64,000 nt of DNA from Ferruginibacter sp. (GTDB taxonomy: Bacteria > Bacteroidota > Bacteroidia > Chitinophagales > Chitinophagaceae), in assembly GCF_028288465.1 (NCBI RefSeq), contig NZ_JAQBNR010000021.1, forward strand, positions 124,001-188,000. Reading direction: 5' to 3'. Position 1 is the first letter of the stretch. Each line of letters starts with the position of its first letter. Below, one piece after another: positions 27,619 through 35,608 of the stretch. The notes beneath the pieces were generated by a model that made no database searches, was not told where the DNA came from, and worked only from the letters and a program-made list of their open reading frames with translations. The translations under genes and the position numbers were made by a program.

Positions 27619-27636
27619 TGTGTAATCGATTGCACA
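27619..27636. promoter_or_regulatory. LacI-family operator upstream of susC
   Basis: TGTGTAATCGATTGCACA is an 18-bp near-perfect palindrome (two mismatched positions) centred on the CG pair that LacI/GalR regulators typically recognise by minor-groove hinge insertion. It lies between the LacI gene and susC, and a related site is found at 28777. Confidence 0.75.
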
Positions 27637-27691
27637 AAAAAATGTGCTAACTATCGTTCCAGTTGATTCGTAGCATTGAGTTAATGTTTGG

Positions 27692-28774
27692 TTATTTAGA
27701 TAATACTGATTGCCTTATTATAATTCCTTTCTTTTCTGCACTATGTTGTTTTCTTTTTGTCGACTCTCTTGCATACAAGATGGGTTCCAGCACAATTTTT
27801 TGCTTTGGAGAAACCCCTGTCTCCTTTTCTTTTAACGCGATTATTTCCATCAGTAACTTCAGCGCTTCATTACCCATCTGCACCGTTTGCTGATCTACTG
27901 AAGACAAAGACGGGGTTATATGCTCCCCAAAACTTTCATTAGCAAAACCAATTACACCAAAATCATCCGGAATATTGACTCTTCTTTCTTTTAACCCTTT
28001 AATAATCCCCAGCGCTGTATAATCTTCAACAGCAAAAACAGCATCCGGAATTATAGGTCTGCTAAAAAAAAAATCAACCGCAGCTTTCCCTGATTCTATT
28101 GATATATCTCCCTGGTAAATTAATTCAGGTACCACTTTCAACTTATGTTTTTGTAAAGCGTCTTCATACCCTCTTAACCTTTCCCGGAAACTTTTAATAT
28201 GCTGCGGACCTAAAACGTGCGCTATTTTATGATACCCTTTTTCAATAAGATGTTCTGTAGCTAAAAAAGCCCCCTTGTAATCATCAATCGTTACCGAAGG
28301 AACATTCAATGCATCATTGGTACGGTCAAATAATACCAATGGAATATGTCTTTTTTGTAAATCCTGGTAATGACTGAAATCGACTGTTTCTTTTGCCACG
28401 GACGCCAGTATGCCATCTACCCTTGCACTTAAGAAGGTTTCTATTGCTTTTTTTTCAAGTGATGTAGTTTCCTCTGTTTGATATAAAAGGATACTATAAC
28501 CATTGCTGCTGGCCATCAGTTCTATACCATGCACCACTGATCCAAAGAAATTCATTTGTGCACTTGGAATAATAACGCCTATAGTATGGGATTTTCCTGA
28601 ACGAAGAGAGGATGCGATCTTATTTCGCTGGTATTTTAGTTCTGTTGCTTTTTCCTTAACTAGCAGCTTGGTTGCTTCACTGATGCGGGGATGATCGTTC
28701 AATGCCCTGGAAACCGTTCCAGACGTGAGTTTCAGCTCCCGCGCAATATCGTGTATGGTAATTTTTTGTGACAA
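27692..28774 (-). CDS. LacI/GalR-family transcriptional regulator of the susCD locus
   Basis: About 360 residues from the proposed start. The helix-turn-helix (ITIHDIARELKLTSGTVSRALNDHPRIS, then the hinge helix region NKIASSLRSGKS) is followed by a periplasmic-binding-protein-like sensor (HTIGVIIPSAQMNFFGSVVHG, DGILASVAKE, PLVLFDRTND, DDFGVIGFANESFGEHITPSLSSVDQ). The frame is open from an ATG at 28849, but the residues before SQKITIHDIA do not fit the family; a TTG at 28774 gives the normal N-terminus and places an operator immediately upstream. It probably represses susCD and itself until a sugar effector binds. It is codirectional with susC and located 240 bp upstream. Confidence 0.88.
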   Translation of the reverse strand: MSQKITIHDIARELKLTSGTVSRALNDHPRISEATKLLVKEKATELKYQRNKIASSLRSGKSHTIGVIIPSAQMNFFGSVVHGIELMASSNGYSILLYQTEETTSLEKKAIETFLSARVDGILASVAKETVDFSHYQDLQKRHIPLVLFDRTNDALNVPSVTIDDYKGAFLATEHLIEKGYHKIAHVLGPQHIKSFRERLRGYEDALQKHKLKVVPELIYQGDISIESGKAAVDFFFSRPIIPDAVFAVEDYTALGIIKGLKERRVNIPDDFGVIGFANESFGEHITPSLSSVDQQTVQMGNEALKLLMEIIALKEKETGVSPKQKIVLEPILYARESTKRKQHSAEKKGIIIRQSVLSK

Positions 28775-28776
28775 GT

Positions 28777-28794
28777 AGTGCAATCGTGTGCACA
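28777..28794. promoter_or_regulatory. LacI-family operator at the regulator's own start
   Basis: AGTGCAATCGTGTGCACA matches the operator at 27619 in 14 of 18 positions and has the same central CG. It lies directly before the proposed TTG start, which suggests autoregulation and argues against translation from the ATG at 28849. Confidence 0.6.
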
Positions 28795-28910
28795 ATATAG
28801 AAATTTCTTTTGCAATCTGCCTAATTTTTTTGTAACTTTTTTTTAACAATTGTCAAAAAGACTAAAAAAAAACGACCAAACGACAGTAGCCACAATTTCT
28901 GCCTGTAGAA

Positions 28911-29936
28911 CTACAAGTCAAACTTTCGGGTGCGGCTTTTTAGAAAGCTGATTATTTCAGTGCTGGTTTGCTCCTCGCCCAGCTGAACATAATTGGCAGC
29001 GAGGGTTTTATAGTTTTTAGTCATCAGCAAAAACCAAATTTGAAAATAATCCAGTTTCTTAAATACAACCGCCTTATTTAAAGAATAAGTGCTGATGTTT
29101 TCTTTGAAGTTCGCAGGCATCTCTGTCCAGTGCATATAAGGCTTTAAATGGTGGCCAATATGGTAACCATCGTTAAAACATTTTTTATTGTAGATGGTAT
29201 TGATGCAGGTAATACTGTTACCGTAAATACTCCCGGGCCTGTCGGCATCTATAAATGCATGTTGCGCCCAGTTGCCGGCCATCATTGCAAAGCGTATAAA
29301 AACCAGGGGTAAAATAAAAACCGTAAGTGTCGCCTTAAAATTTACAAAACACAATCCCATAGCCATCAGCGTAAAAAAAGTTTCGCCCATCATGATGCGG
29401 AAAGCATATTTATTTCTCGATTTATTTTTAAAATAGAGTATCAGGTTAAGTACACCCGTAAAATAAAACGAACCCAGGTAAATTATAAAAGCCCTGATGC
29501 TGTCCCGGCGAAACTTCATAGTACTACTCAAATCTTCGGGCTCATTGTTTTCAGGATGGTGCATGGTTACATGGTGATGAAAATAAGTTTCGGGTGTTTG
29601 TCCAAAAAAAATACCCAGCACCCAGGGCACATACCTGTTGAAAACGCCGTACTTCTTTTTAAATAATTTACGGTGACAAACATTGTGCAGCATCAATACA
29701 TAAGGCCCCAGAAAAACGATGAGCAAAACAAGCAGGTAGCCCACATACCAGGCCCAGTAAAGATCTGGTAAGATAAACAACAGCACTGCTGCGGGAATAA
29801 TGATAAACGTAATTTTCAGTGACAGGTAAATGAAAGCCATATCTCGTTTGTCATTGATCAAAGGAAGAAATAACTGATCAATTAAATTGACTTTTTTCTT
29901 CTGCAGCCCGATCGGATCGGTAAGAATAAGTTCCAT
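28911..29936 (-). CDS. Membrane fatty acid desaturase
   Basis: A 341-residue di-iron membrane desaturase. The three histidine boxes are present: HNVCH (H84, H88), HHHVTMHH (residues 120-127) and HIGHH (H259, H262, H263). Hydrophobic segments lie around residues 41-82, 150-170, 180-222, consistent with four membrane passes. It introduces a double bond into an acyl chain in the cytoplasmic membrane, probably for fluidity control. The subfamily (acyl-lipid or acyl-CoA) cannot be decided from sequence alone. It is a single gene with 280 bp on its 5' side before the NO-stress operon. Confidence 0.88.
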   Translation of the reverse strand: MELILTDPIGLQKKKVNLIDQLFLPLINDKRDMAFIYLSLKITFIIIPAAVLLFILPDLYWAWYVGYLLVLLIVFLGPYVLMLHNVCHRKLFKKKYGVFNRYVPWVLGIFFGQTPETYFHHHVTMHHPENNEPEDLSSTMKFRRDSIRAFIIYLGSFYFTGVLNLILYFKNKSRNKYAFRIMMGETFFTLMAMGLCFVNFKATLTVFILPLVFIRFAMMAGNWAQHAFIDADRPGSIYGNSITCINTIYNKKCFNDGYHIGHHLKPYMHWTEMPANFKENISTYSLNKAVVFKKLDYFQIWFLLMTKNYKTLAANYVQLGEEQTSTEIISFLKSRTRKFDL

Positions 29937-30218
29937 AGCAATATTTTTTCGACGGTGATAATTTTTGTAAGCGAGCTTTGGTGGAGTAACGGCATAGTAT
30001 TGCTCATGAAAAAATTATCCTTTTGCAGACAAAGTATTAACGAGAATGATTTAAAGGTAGGCTTTATAATTCTTTTATCGCTATACGAAGTGAATTATAA
30101 AAAATTTGGTGTGTTAAAATGTGATGCAAGTTTTGTGAAATAAAAATGCACGGCCTCATTAGCAAGGATGTAAGGAGGTTATAAACTACAATTATAAATA
30201 TTTATAGTAAGGGGCAAA

Positions 30219-30650
30219 TTATCCAACCAGGTAAGCCAAACCATCGTTGACTGGTTCGCATAAATCGACCACCTTTTTCTGCCTGCAAAGATTTTCAAAC
30301 AGGTCTCTCACTTCTTTATAATCATTGTGAATGGGGCATGGATGTGTAGAGGAGCACTTGCTTAAACCCAGGCCACATTGCTTAAAAACATCTTTGCCAT
30401 CAATAGCCTCGATGATGTTAATGATGGGTTGTTTTAGTTGTTTGGCTGTAATGTAAAAGCCGCCAGTAGGGCCTTTGGCGCTGAGAATCACTTCTTCTTT
30501 TACAAGCGTTTGCAGCATTTTGCCAACAGTATGTTCGCTGCCATCAATGAAGACGGCAATTTCTTTAATGCCAATTTTTTCACCAGCTTCAAATTTTGAA
30601 GCAAGATATATAACAGCTTTAATAGCGGTTTTACAGGTAAGACTCAGCAT
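30219..30650 (-). CDS. Rrf2-family Fe-S transcriptional regulator (NsrR-like)
   Basis: A 143-residue winged-helix repressor: TCKTAIKAVIYLAS, IGIKEIAVFIDGSEHTVGKMLQTLVKEEVILSAKGPTGGFYI, then three cysteines C92, C99 and C105 (QCGLGLSKCSSTHPC), the spacing type used by NsrR/IscR to bind a [2Fe-2S] or [4Fe-4S] cluster. As the last gene of the RIC operon it is best explained as the NO sensor that controls this operon, acting at the perfect palindrome at 34119. The stop of the preceding gene lies just 2 nt before its start. Confidence 0.88.
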   Translation of the reverse strand: MLSLTCKTAIKAVIYLASKFEAGEKIGIKEIAVFIDGSEHTVGKMLQTLVKEEVILSAKGPTGGFYITAKQLKQPIINIIEAIDGKDVFKQCGLGLSKCSSTHPCPIHNDYKEVRDLFENLCRQKKVVDLCEPVNDGLAYLVG

Positions 30651-30652
30651 AG

Positions 30653-30976
30653 TTATTGATTTAAAAAAAGTTGTCCATCGGCAGAGATACGTTCATGGCT
30701 CCAGGGCGGATTAAAAGTTACCTCCAGGTGTACTTCCATATCCGTGAAAGTTTTTTGCAATGCCCGTTTTACCGCTTCGCTTAATGCTGCTGCCATGGGA
30801 CAAAATTGCGTGGTCAGCGTCATTGTACAAAAAGTTTTTGCCTGGTCTTCGTCAAAATCAATCTGATAAATAAGACCAAGGTCAACCACATTCAATCCAA
30901 TTTCAGGATCCTCCACATTTTGCAACACTGCCAATGCGATGGTACATTTAATATTGTTATTGGTAATTACATTCAT
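30653..30976 (-). CDS. Metal-sulfur cluster assembly factor, MIP18/DUF59 family
   Basis: A 107-residue protein with ALAVLQNVEDPEIGLNVVDLGLIYQI, the standard opening of the DUF59/MIP18 fold, followed by MTLTTQFCPMAAALSEAVKRAL (the conserved Cys with a TxxxCP motif) and VTFNPPWSHERIS. Members act in Fe-S cluster maturation (SufT, PaaD, MIP18). It overlaps the stop of the membrane-protein gene by 4 nt (ATGA type) and is followed by the Rrf2 gene, so in this operon it fits with repair or maturation of Fe-S proteins under nitrosative stress. Confidence 0.88.
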   Translation of the reverse strand: MNVITNNNIKCTIALAVLQNVEDPEIGLNVVDLGLIYQIDFDEDQAKTFCTMTLTTQFCPMAAALSEAVKRALQKTFTDMEVHLEVTFNPPWSHERISADGQLFLNQ

Positions 30977-32262
30977 TGCGGTAAGCTTTTGTGCAACATT
31001 AATTTTATTATGTTCCAGTTATACAAAAAGGCTGCGGCTATTAAAAATAAAGTGGCAACCTGCAACAGCAAATTATTGGCTGCTAACACCCCTGGAATAA
31101 ATAGTATAAATCCTGCCAGGTAAGTGATGGCCATCGCCCTGAAAATTCCGTTGTTAAACAGTTCCTTCGGATTAGGTGTTTTGTCTGTACCCGCCTGCTT
31201 ACTGTAAACTTTGTTCCAGATAATAAAGGGCAAGGTTTTAAAAGTCATTCCTAAAATGATGGCGGTAATCCATCCGAAAAAAATGATAAAACCATACGCC
31301 ACCACAACAGGTATATCAACCGAACCCGCCATCAGCCGTGCAATAAAGACCAACAAAAATATCAATGGTAAAAAAATCAGCAGTACAGAAAGCAAAGAAA
31401 TTTTCACTTGTTCATCTACCTTCTTGCGAATGCGCTGCTGAAAACATTTGTAGCAATAAAAGGCAAACAACGCAATTCCGGCAAATACAGCACCCAAGGG
31501 CAAAAGGTACAACGCCGTTTCATGACTATAAAGAAACAAAAGCACAAAAGCAACCAGGCCTCCGTTAATACAACAATAGATAAGCCATAGCAATTTTGTA
31601 TTGGTGTATTTAGATAATAAAAACATCGGCACCATCCTGGAACCAACACCTACAATCAGTAAAAGGAACCAGCCCACGATGCCCATGTGCGCATGCAGTG
31701 GCAGGTAATGTAATGAATCGACCGGCAAAATAGATAGGGTAAAATTATAGATCAGTAAAAGGCCCACAATGGTTGTAAGCAATAGCCAGAGCGTAGCGGT
31801 AAAAACAAAAAATGCATGTACATTTTCATTGTTGCTCTTAGTCATGCTCACTGCAATATTGATAAGATAACAAATGATGGCTGCATTGATTAAAATGCCG
31901 CCCCACTTTGCAGGCCACCCAAGATTAAATACATAAAACCCATACACTAATAAAGGAATGCCAATGGCGGCCAGCACAAAAGAAGCGTAGCCTAGTTTAT
32001 TGCTGTACAGGCTGGTTTCAATCAACACAGGTATCAATTGGTGACTTGCGCCAAGAATGATCATAGTCCCCCAGCCCAGCGCCATTGCATGAGTAATGGC
32101 GAGTACATGTGGATGAAAATAATGCCGGGTAAAAGCATTGGCAGATAATAGCAACAATATAGTTGCCATCAGGAAAGACAGAGCAGCATATAGATAAAAA
32201 GGCAGCACCAGCTTGTGATCCGTGGTCTTTGCAAAATCAGCTGTATGGTTTATTGCAGGCAT
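30973..32262 (-). CDS. 12-TM haem-type membrane protein (NnrS / haem-copper oxidase subunit I-like)
   Basis: A 429-residue polytopic protein with about 12 hydrophobic segments. Conserved His clusters sit in or next to the helices: HYFHPHVLAITHAMALGWGTMIILGASHQLIPVL near the N-terminus and LPLHAHMGIVGWFLLLIVGVGSRMVPMF in the middle, a layout shared by NnrS and by diverged single-subunit haem-copper oxidase I-like proteins found beside RIC genes in Bacteroidota. The two cannot be separated by eye. In the operon context it may bind haem/NO or copper and reduce or sense NO. It ends overlapping the DUF59 gene and begins 1 nt after the DUF1858/DUF2249 gene. Confidence 0.7.
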   Translation of the reverse strand: MPAINHTADFAKTTDHKLVLPFYLYAALSFLMATILLLLSANAFTRHYFHPHVLAITHAMALGWGTMIILGASHQLIPVLIETSLYSNKLGYASFVLAAIGIPLLVYGFYVFNLGWPAKWGGILINAAIICYLINIAVSMTKSNNENVHAFFVFTATLWLLLTTIVGLLLIYNFTLSILPVDSLHYLPLHAHMGIVGWFLLLIVGVGSRMVPMFLLSKYTNTKLLWLIYCCINGGLVAFVLLFLYSHETALYLLPLGAVFAGIALFAFYCYKCFQQRIRKKVDEQVKISLLSVLLIFLPLIFLLVFIARLMAGSVDIPVVVAYGFIIFFGWITAIILGMTFKTLPFIIWNKVYSKQAGTDKTPNPKELFNNGIFRAMAITYLAGFILFIPGVLAANNLLLQVATLFLIAAAFLYNWNIIKLMLHKSLPQ

Positions 32263-32263
32263 C

Positions 32264-33070
32264 TCAGGATTTATAAATTAGCAACTCTACTCCGGCGTCT
32301 GCCGTTTTATTGATCAGGTATTCAAACTTCCGTTCGGTAAGCTCTGGTAACAAAAATACCGGGATACGTTTGTGGTATACAAATAACACTTCGTCTGCAG
32401 CCAGCGTTTGTAAAGCTTCCATAATGGTGATCATAGGTAAGGGCATTTCGAGCTGACGTACATCAACATACTTTCTTCTGTCACCAAATTTTTGCAGCGT
32501 TTCGTTCCAGCTTTTTGATGAAGCAACTTCGGCGGGTAAATCACTTTGTTCAGAAGCAGTTGCTTTATAAAAATAAGTTTCCACCAGTTGCTGATTGATC
32601 ACGTCAGCGTATACTTCGAATCCTTTTTTTTCCAGTAACTGAATCAGCGGAACCGGTTCAAAAGTATTGACGATCTTTAACACCTGCCCCGGCTTTAATG
32701 ATTTTACTTTTTGTGTGATGTTATTCAACGGGTCTTCGCCTTTGGCAATTACCGGCCTTACATCCAGGGTAACCAGCTGATCTTTTTTAAGCGACAATAA
32801 AAAGCCGGGCCACTGCTTTTTAACAATGGCAGCCGGCAATTCATTGGTGTCTGTTTCAAAGCCAAGCGGTTTCAATGCATTAAAAAATGTTTCTACCGTA
32901 CAGCCTCCCACTTTAGATGCCATTGCTATACTTGTTCTGCCTGCCATAATCTTTCGCAATAAAGGATTGCGGAGTTTTTCAAACGCAGTGCTGATACCAA
33001 CAATAGCTTCCAGCGCACCTGGTTGGTGTTTGATAATTGTGCCTATTTTGGTATTGACATTGATGATCAC
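32264..33070 (-). CDS. DUF1858 + tandem DUF2249 protein
   Basis: A 268-residue cytoplasmic protein. Residues 1-60 (IINVNTKIGTIIKHQPGALEAIVG ... KVGGCTVETFFNAL) match DUF1858, a domain linked with hybrid-cluster and di-iron repair proteins. Two TusA-like DUF2249 units follow: residues 97-170 (LVTLDVRPVIAKGEDPLNNI ... LKPGQVLKIVNTFEPVPLI) and about 200-268 (YVDVRQLEMPLPMITIMEAL). It is the second gene of the operon. Biochemical function is unknown; the domain company suggests Fe-S or sulfur handling in anaerobic or nitrosative conditions. Confidence 0.85.
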   Translation of the reverse strand: MIINVNTKIGTIIKHQPGALEAIVGISTAFEKLRNPLLRKIMAGRTSIAMASKVGGCTVETFFNALKPLGFETDTNELPAAIVKKQWPGFLLSLKKDQLVTLDVRPVIAKGEDPLNNITQKVKSLKPGQVLKIVNTFEPVPLIQLLEKKGFEVYADVINQQLVETYFYKATASEQSDLPAEVASSKSWNETLQKFGDRRKYVDVRQLEMPLPMITIMEALQTLAADEVLFVYHKRIPVFLLPELTERKFEYLINKTADAGVELLIYKS

Positions 33071-33110
33071 TTCTAGTAATTTTTATGAACGCTGACAGGT
33101 AATAATTGTG

Positions 33111-34070
33111 TTAAGCCTGCAATTGTTTTTCCATGGCCAGGGCTTTTGGAAACAGGATATTATTTTCCAGGTGAATGTGCAGGTGCAGGTCTTCTTCAAA
33201 CTCATCCAGCAAACGGTACAGCAAACTATAGCTGGCACAGGCATCTTCAGGCAAAGTATAATTTTTTGTAAGTTCCCTGATCTCTTCCAGGTTTTTGCCC
33301 ACTTCTTCATGCTCCATTTCCATCATATTGATTGGATTTTGCACTGTTCCAAAATGTGCAGCATGCAATGGCTCTGTACTTTTACCTGCTTTCGTAATTT
33401 CTTTGATGTAAGGAAACAACACTTTTTCTTCTTTTGCAAGATGTGAGGTAAGCTCTGTATTGATGGCTTCCACCAGTTCATAAATTCTTGCCAATTCAGG
33501 ATGATGACTGCCATGTACCTTCAGCACTTTATGTGCATAGCTTCTTAAGTCAGGCAGACTTTTGATGACATAACTATGATGCGTATTCACAATATAATCT
33601 GCTAAAAAATCAAGTGGCCAGTCTGTGTATGGAATGGGTCTTGATGATGGCAGCTGATCAGCCTGTTGCAATTCCTGCTCTATTTTAGTAACGTCCAAAC
33701 CTTTTTCAGCACAAGCCTGCTTTACAGTTTTTTTACCACCGCAGCAAAAATCAAGACCATATTTTTTAAATATCTGCGCCTTGCGCAAATCTGCTGCGGC
33801 AAGCGCTCCCAGGGTTTCTTCACCTTCTGTGCTGATGCGTTTAGTTATTTTTACCTTCCATGATTCGGGGCCCTGTTCAAGGTATTCCCAAACAAAAATA
33901 TTACCTCTTTCGCCCAGCAACTGGTAGTACAAAGGTTTCGGGTCATGGTCATTGTGAATGGTCAGGCTCTCCCCTTCTGTCAGTTCATCAAAACGTAAAA
34001 AGATTGTAGGGTGTTTCTGGCGTGGTTCCAGTAAGGTTACGTTCAGGATATTGTCTGTGAGTGTTTGCAT
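33111..34070 (-). CDS. ric: Iron-sulfur cluster repair di-iron protein RIC (ScdA/YtfE type) with N-terminal DUF2249
   Basis: A 319-residue fusion. Residues about 10-78 are a DUF2249 (TusA-like) domain (LRFDELTEGESLTIHNDHDPKPLYYQL). Residues 84-140 are the ScdA N-domain with KYGLDFCCGGKKTVKQACAEKGLD. The rest is a hemerythrin-like four-helix di-iron domain with ligands in NTHHSYV, HGSHHPEL, HLAKEEKVLFPYI, MEMEHEEVG and HIHLENNILFPKAL. RIC proteins restore Fe-S clusters damaged by NO or peroxide. First gene of the operon; a consensus -7 box and a perfect palindrome lie upstream. Confidence 0.93.
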   Translation of the reverse strand: MQTLTDNILNVTLLEPRQKHPTIFLRFDELTEGESLTIHNDHDPKPLYYQLLGERGNIFVWEYLEQGPESWKVKITKRISTEGEETLGALAAADLRKAQIFKKYGLDFCCGGKKTVKQACAEKGLDVTKIEQELQQADQLPSSRPIPYTDWPLDFLADYIVNTHHSYVIKSLPDLRSYAHKVLKVHGSHHPELARIYELVEAINTELTSHLAKEEKVLFPYIKEITKAGKSTEPLHAAHFGTVQNPINMMEMEHEEVGKNLEEIRELTKNYTLPEDACASYSLLYRLLDEFEEDLHLHIHLENNILFPKALAMEKQLQA

Positions 34071-34098
34071 AAAATGTTGTTTTTAATTTTTTACTCCA

Positions 34099-34106
34099 CA
34101 AAGATA
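34099..34106 (-). promoter_or_regulatory. -7 box of the ric operon promoter
   Basis: On the minus strand TATCTTTG matches TAnnTTTG in all positions. It is 29 nt upstream of the ric start, and its -33 region falls inside the palindrome at 34119-34146, so a bound repressor would block it. Confidence 0.65.
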
Positions 34107-34118
34107 GGAGTTTATTCT

Positions 34119-34146
34119 TAATAAAAGTATTTAAATACTTTTATTA
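34119..34146. promoter_or_regulatory. Perfect 28-bp palindrome: predicted NsrR/Rrf2 operator
   Basis: Each half reads TAATAAAAGTATTT; the core AAGTATTTAAATACTT resembles the known NsrR operator layout (AAG-A-T-CA-TTT with its inverted partner, 11-1-11). It overlaps the -33 region of the ric promoter. The Rrf2 regulator at the end of the same operon is the obvious ligand. It also lies 138 bp upstream of the divergent peptidase gene. Confidence 0.75.
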
Positions 34147-34283
34147 TTTTAAATTCCTTTTTTCGAAAGCAGTTTGTTACAAAACACTTCCGGTGCAATG
34201 GTGTTTTGAAAAAACAAGTATCTTTCCTCTTAGAACCGTAGGTCGGATTTTTATTACTCATTAAATAACGCTTCTTACAAACT

Positions 34284-35591
34284 ATGCTTAAGCAAATTGT
34301 TTTATTGTCACTTAGTGCAGGCATGCTGTTAACAGTTCATGCGCAATCAGCCAAAAGTATTATTACGGCTAAACAGGTAAAGAAAATTGAAAAGGTACTG
34401 TCAGCCGATGACATGCAGGGCCGGCGCACTTTTACCCCCGGCATAGATAAAGCCTCTGCGTTTATTGAAGCACAGTTTAAAAAAGCAGGTCTGCAAACTT
34501 TTAATGGTGCAGCCAACTACCGTCAGGAGTTTAGCATGACGCAGGCTGAAACCCAAAGCAGCACAATTGTGATTGACGGGAAGCCAATTCCAGATTCGTT
34601 GACGGCAATTTTTTCTTACCAGCCTTCGGTGAACCTTACAGAGAAAAGTGATGTGGAAATAGTGAAAATAAATGCCGGTGATAAATTCGGCCCGAAATTT
34701 TACGAATATTACCAAAGCAAAAAAAACTTGTTGGTGTTGGTTGATAGCAGCTTTAGCAACCGGTTAAAGAACATACAGCATATTGATAAAATCACATCCT
34801 CTCCTGGTACCAATACGGTTGTTTTTGTTTTTGGAACTAAAGAAGCTGCTGCATTTTCGGTTGAATGCACCAACATTATTTCTAAGAAAAGTTTGAATAA
34901 CGTAGTAGGCGTTTTGCCCGGCAAAAGCAAGCCGGATGAGTATGTTGTTTTCTCGGGTCACTATGACCACCTGGGTGTTGGTTCTCCTGCGGAAGGTGCA
35001 CCGCATGATGAGAAGGACTCTATTTATAACGGCGCCAATGATGACGCCGCGGGTACGACAGCCGTGATTATGCTGGCCAGGTATTTTGCCAAACTGAACA
35101 ACAACGAACGCACGCTGGTATTCGCGACTTTTGTAGCGGAAGAACTGGGCGGCTTTGGCTCGCAATATTTTTCCAAGCAACTGGCACCTGAAAAAGTGAT
35201 GGCGATGTTTAATATTGAGATGATCGGCACTGAGTCCAAATGGGGAACTAAATCCGCGTACATCACCGGTTTCGAAAAGTCAGACATGGGTAAAATTCTG
35301 CAGGAAAACCTGAAAGGCAGTTCCTTTAATTTTTATCCTGATCCATATCCTGAGCAACAATTATTTTACCGGTCAGATAATGCAACCCTTGCGAGGCTTG
35401 GTGTTCCGGCGCATACTATCTCAACATCAAAAATGGATGATGAAAAAAATTACCACACAGCATCTGATGAAATTGGTACGCTGGATATGAAAAACATGGC
35501 TGAAATTATTAAAGCCATTGCGTTGAGTTCTGCGACCATTATAAGCGGAAAAGATACACCATCAAGGGTTGATGCAACACAATTAAAATAG
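34284..35591 (+). CDS. Secreted M28-family zinc aminopeptidase
   Basis: A 435-residue peptidase with signal peptide MLKQIVLLSLSAGMLLTVHAQ. Residues 25-220 include the protease-associated-like region. The M28 metal-binding motifs are in order: SGHYDHLG (H226), NGANDDAAGTTAVIML (Asp ~253), FVAEELGGFGSQYF (Glu pair ~286), NIEMIGTE and HTISTSKMDDEKNYHTASDE. It removes N-terminal residues from peptides using two zinc ions and is expected in the periplasm or outside. It is monocistronic and divergent from the ric operon; the two start codons are 213 bp apart. Confidence 0.92.
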   Translation: MLKQIVLLSLSAGMLLTVHAQSAKSIITAKQVKKIEKVLSADDMQGRRTFTPGIDKASAFIEAQFKKAGLQTFNGAANYRQEFSMTQAETQSSTIVIDGKPIPDSLTAIFSYQPSVNLTEKSDVEIVKINAGDKFGPKFYEYYQSKKNLLVLVDSSFSNRLKNIQHIDKITSSPGTNTVVFVFGTKEAAAFSVECTNIISKKSLNNVVGVLPGKSKPDEYVVFSGHYDHLGVGSPAEGAPHDEKDSIYNGANDDAAGTTAVIMLARYFAKLNNNERTLVFATFVAEELGGFGSQYFSKQLAPEKVMAMFNIEMIGTESKWGTKSAYITGFEKSDMGKILQENLKGSSFNFYPDPYPEQQLFYRSDNATLARLGVPAHTISTSKMDDEKNYHTASDEIGTLDMKNMAEIIKAIALSSATIISGKDTPSRVDATQLK

Positions 35592-35608
35592 TTGCTGCGC
35601 AATATTTA

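Noticed and set aside
29955..30143. 62-codon plus-strand ORF upstream of the desaturase
   Set aside because: No family similarity, odd composition, and opposite to the operon that reads through the neighbourhood.
30193..30206. TATAAATATTTATA palindrome after the Rrf2 gene
   Set aside because: AT-only, 14 bp, expected by chance in an AT-rich spacer and not placed at a promoter.
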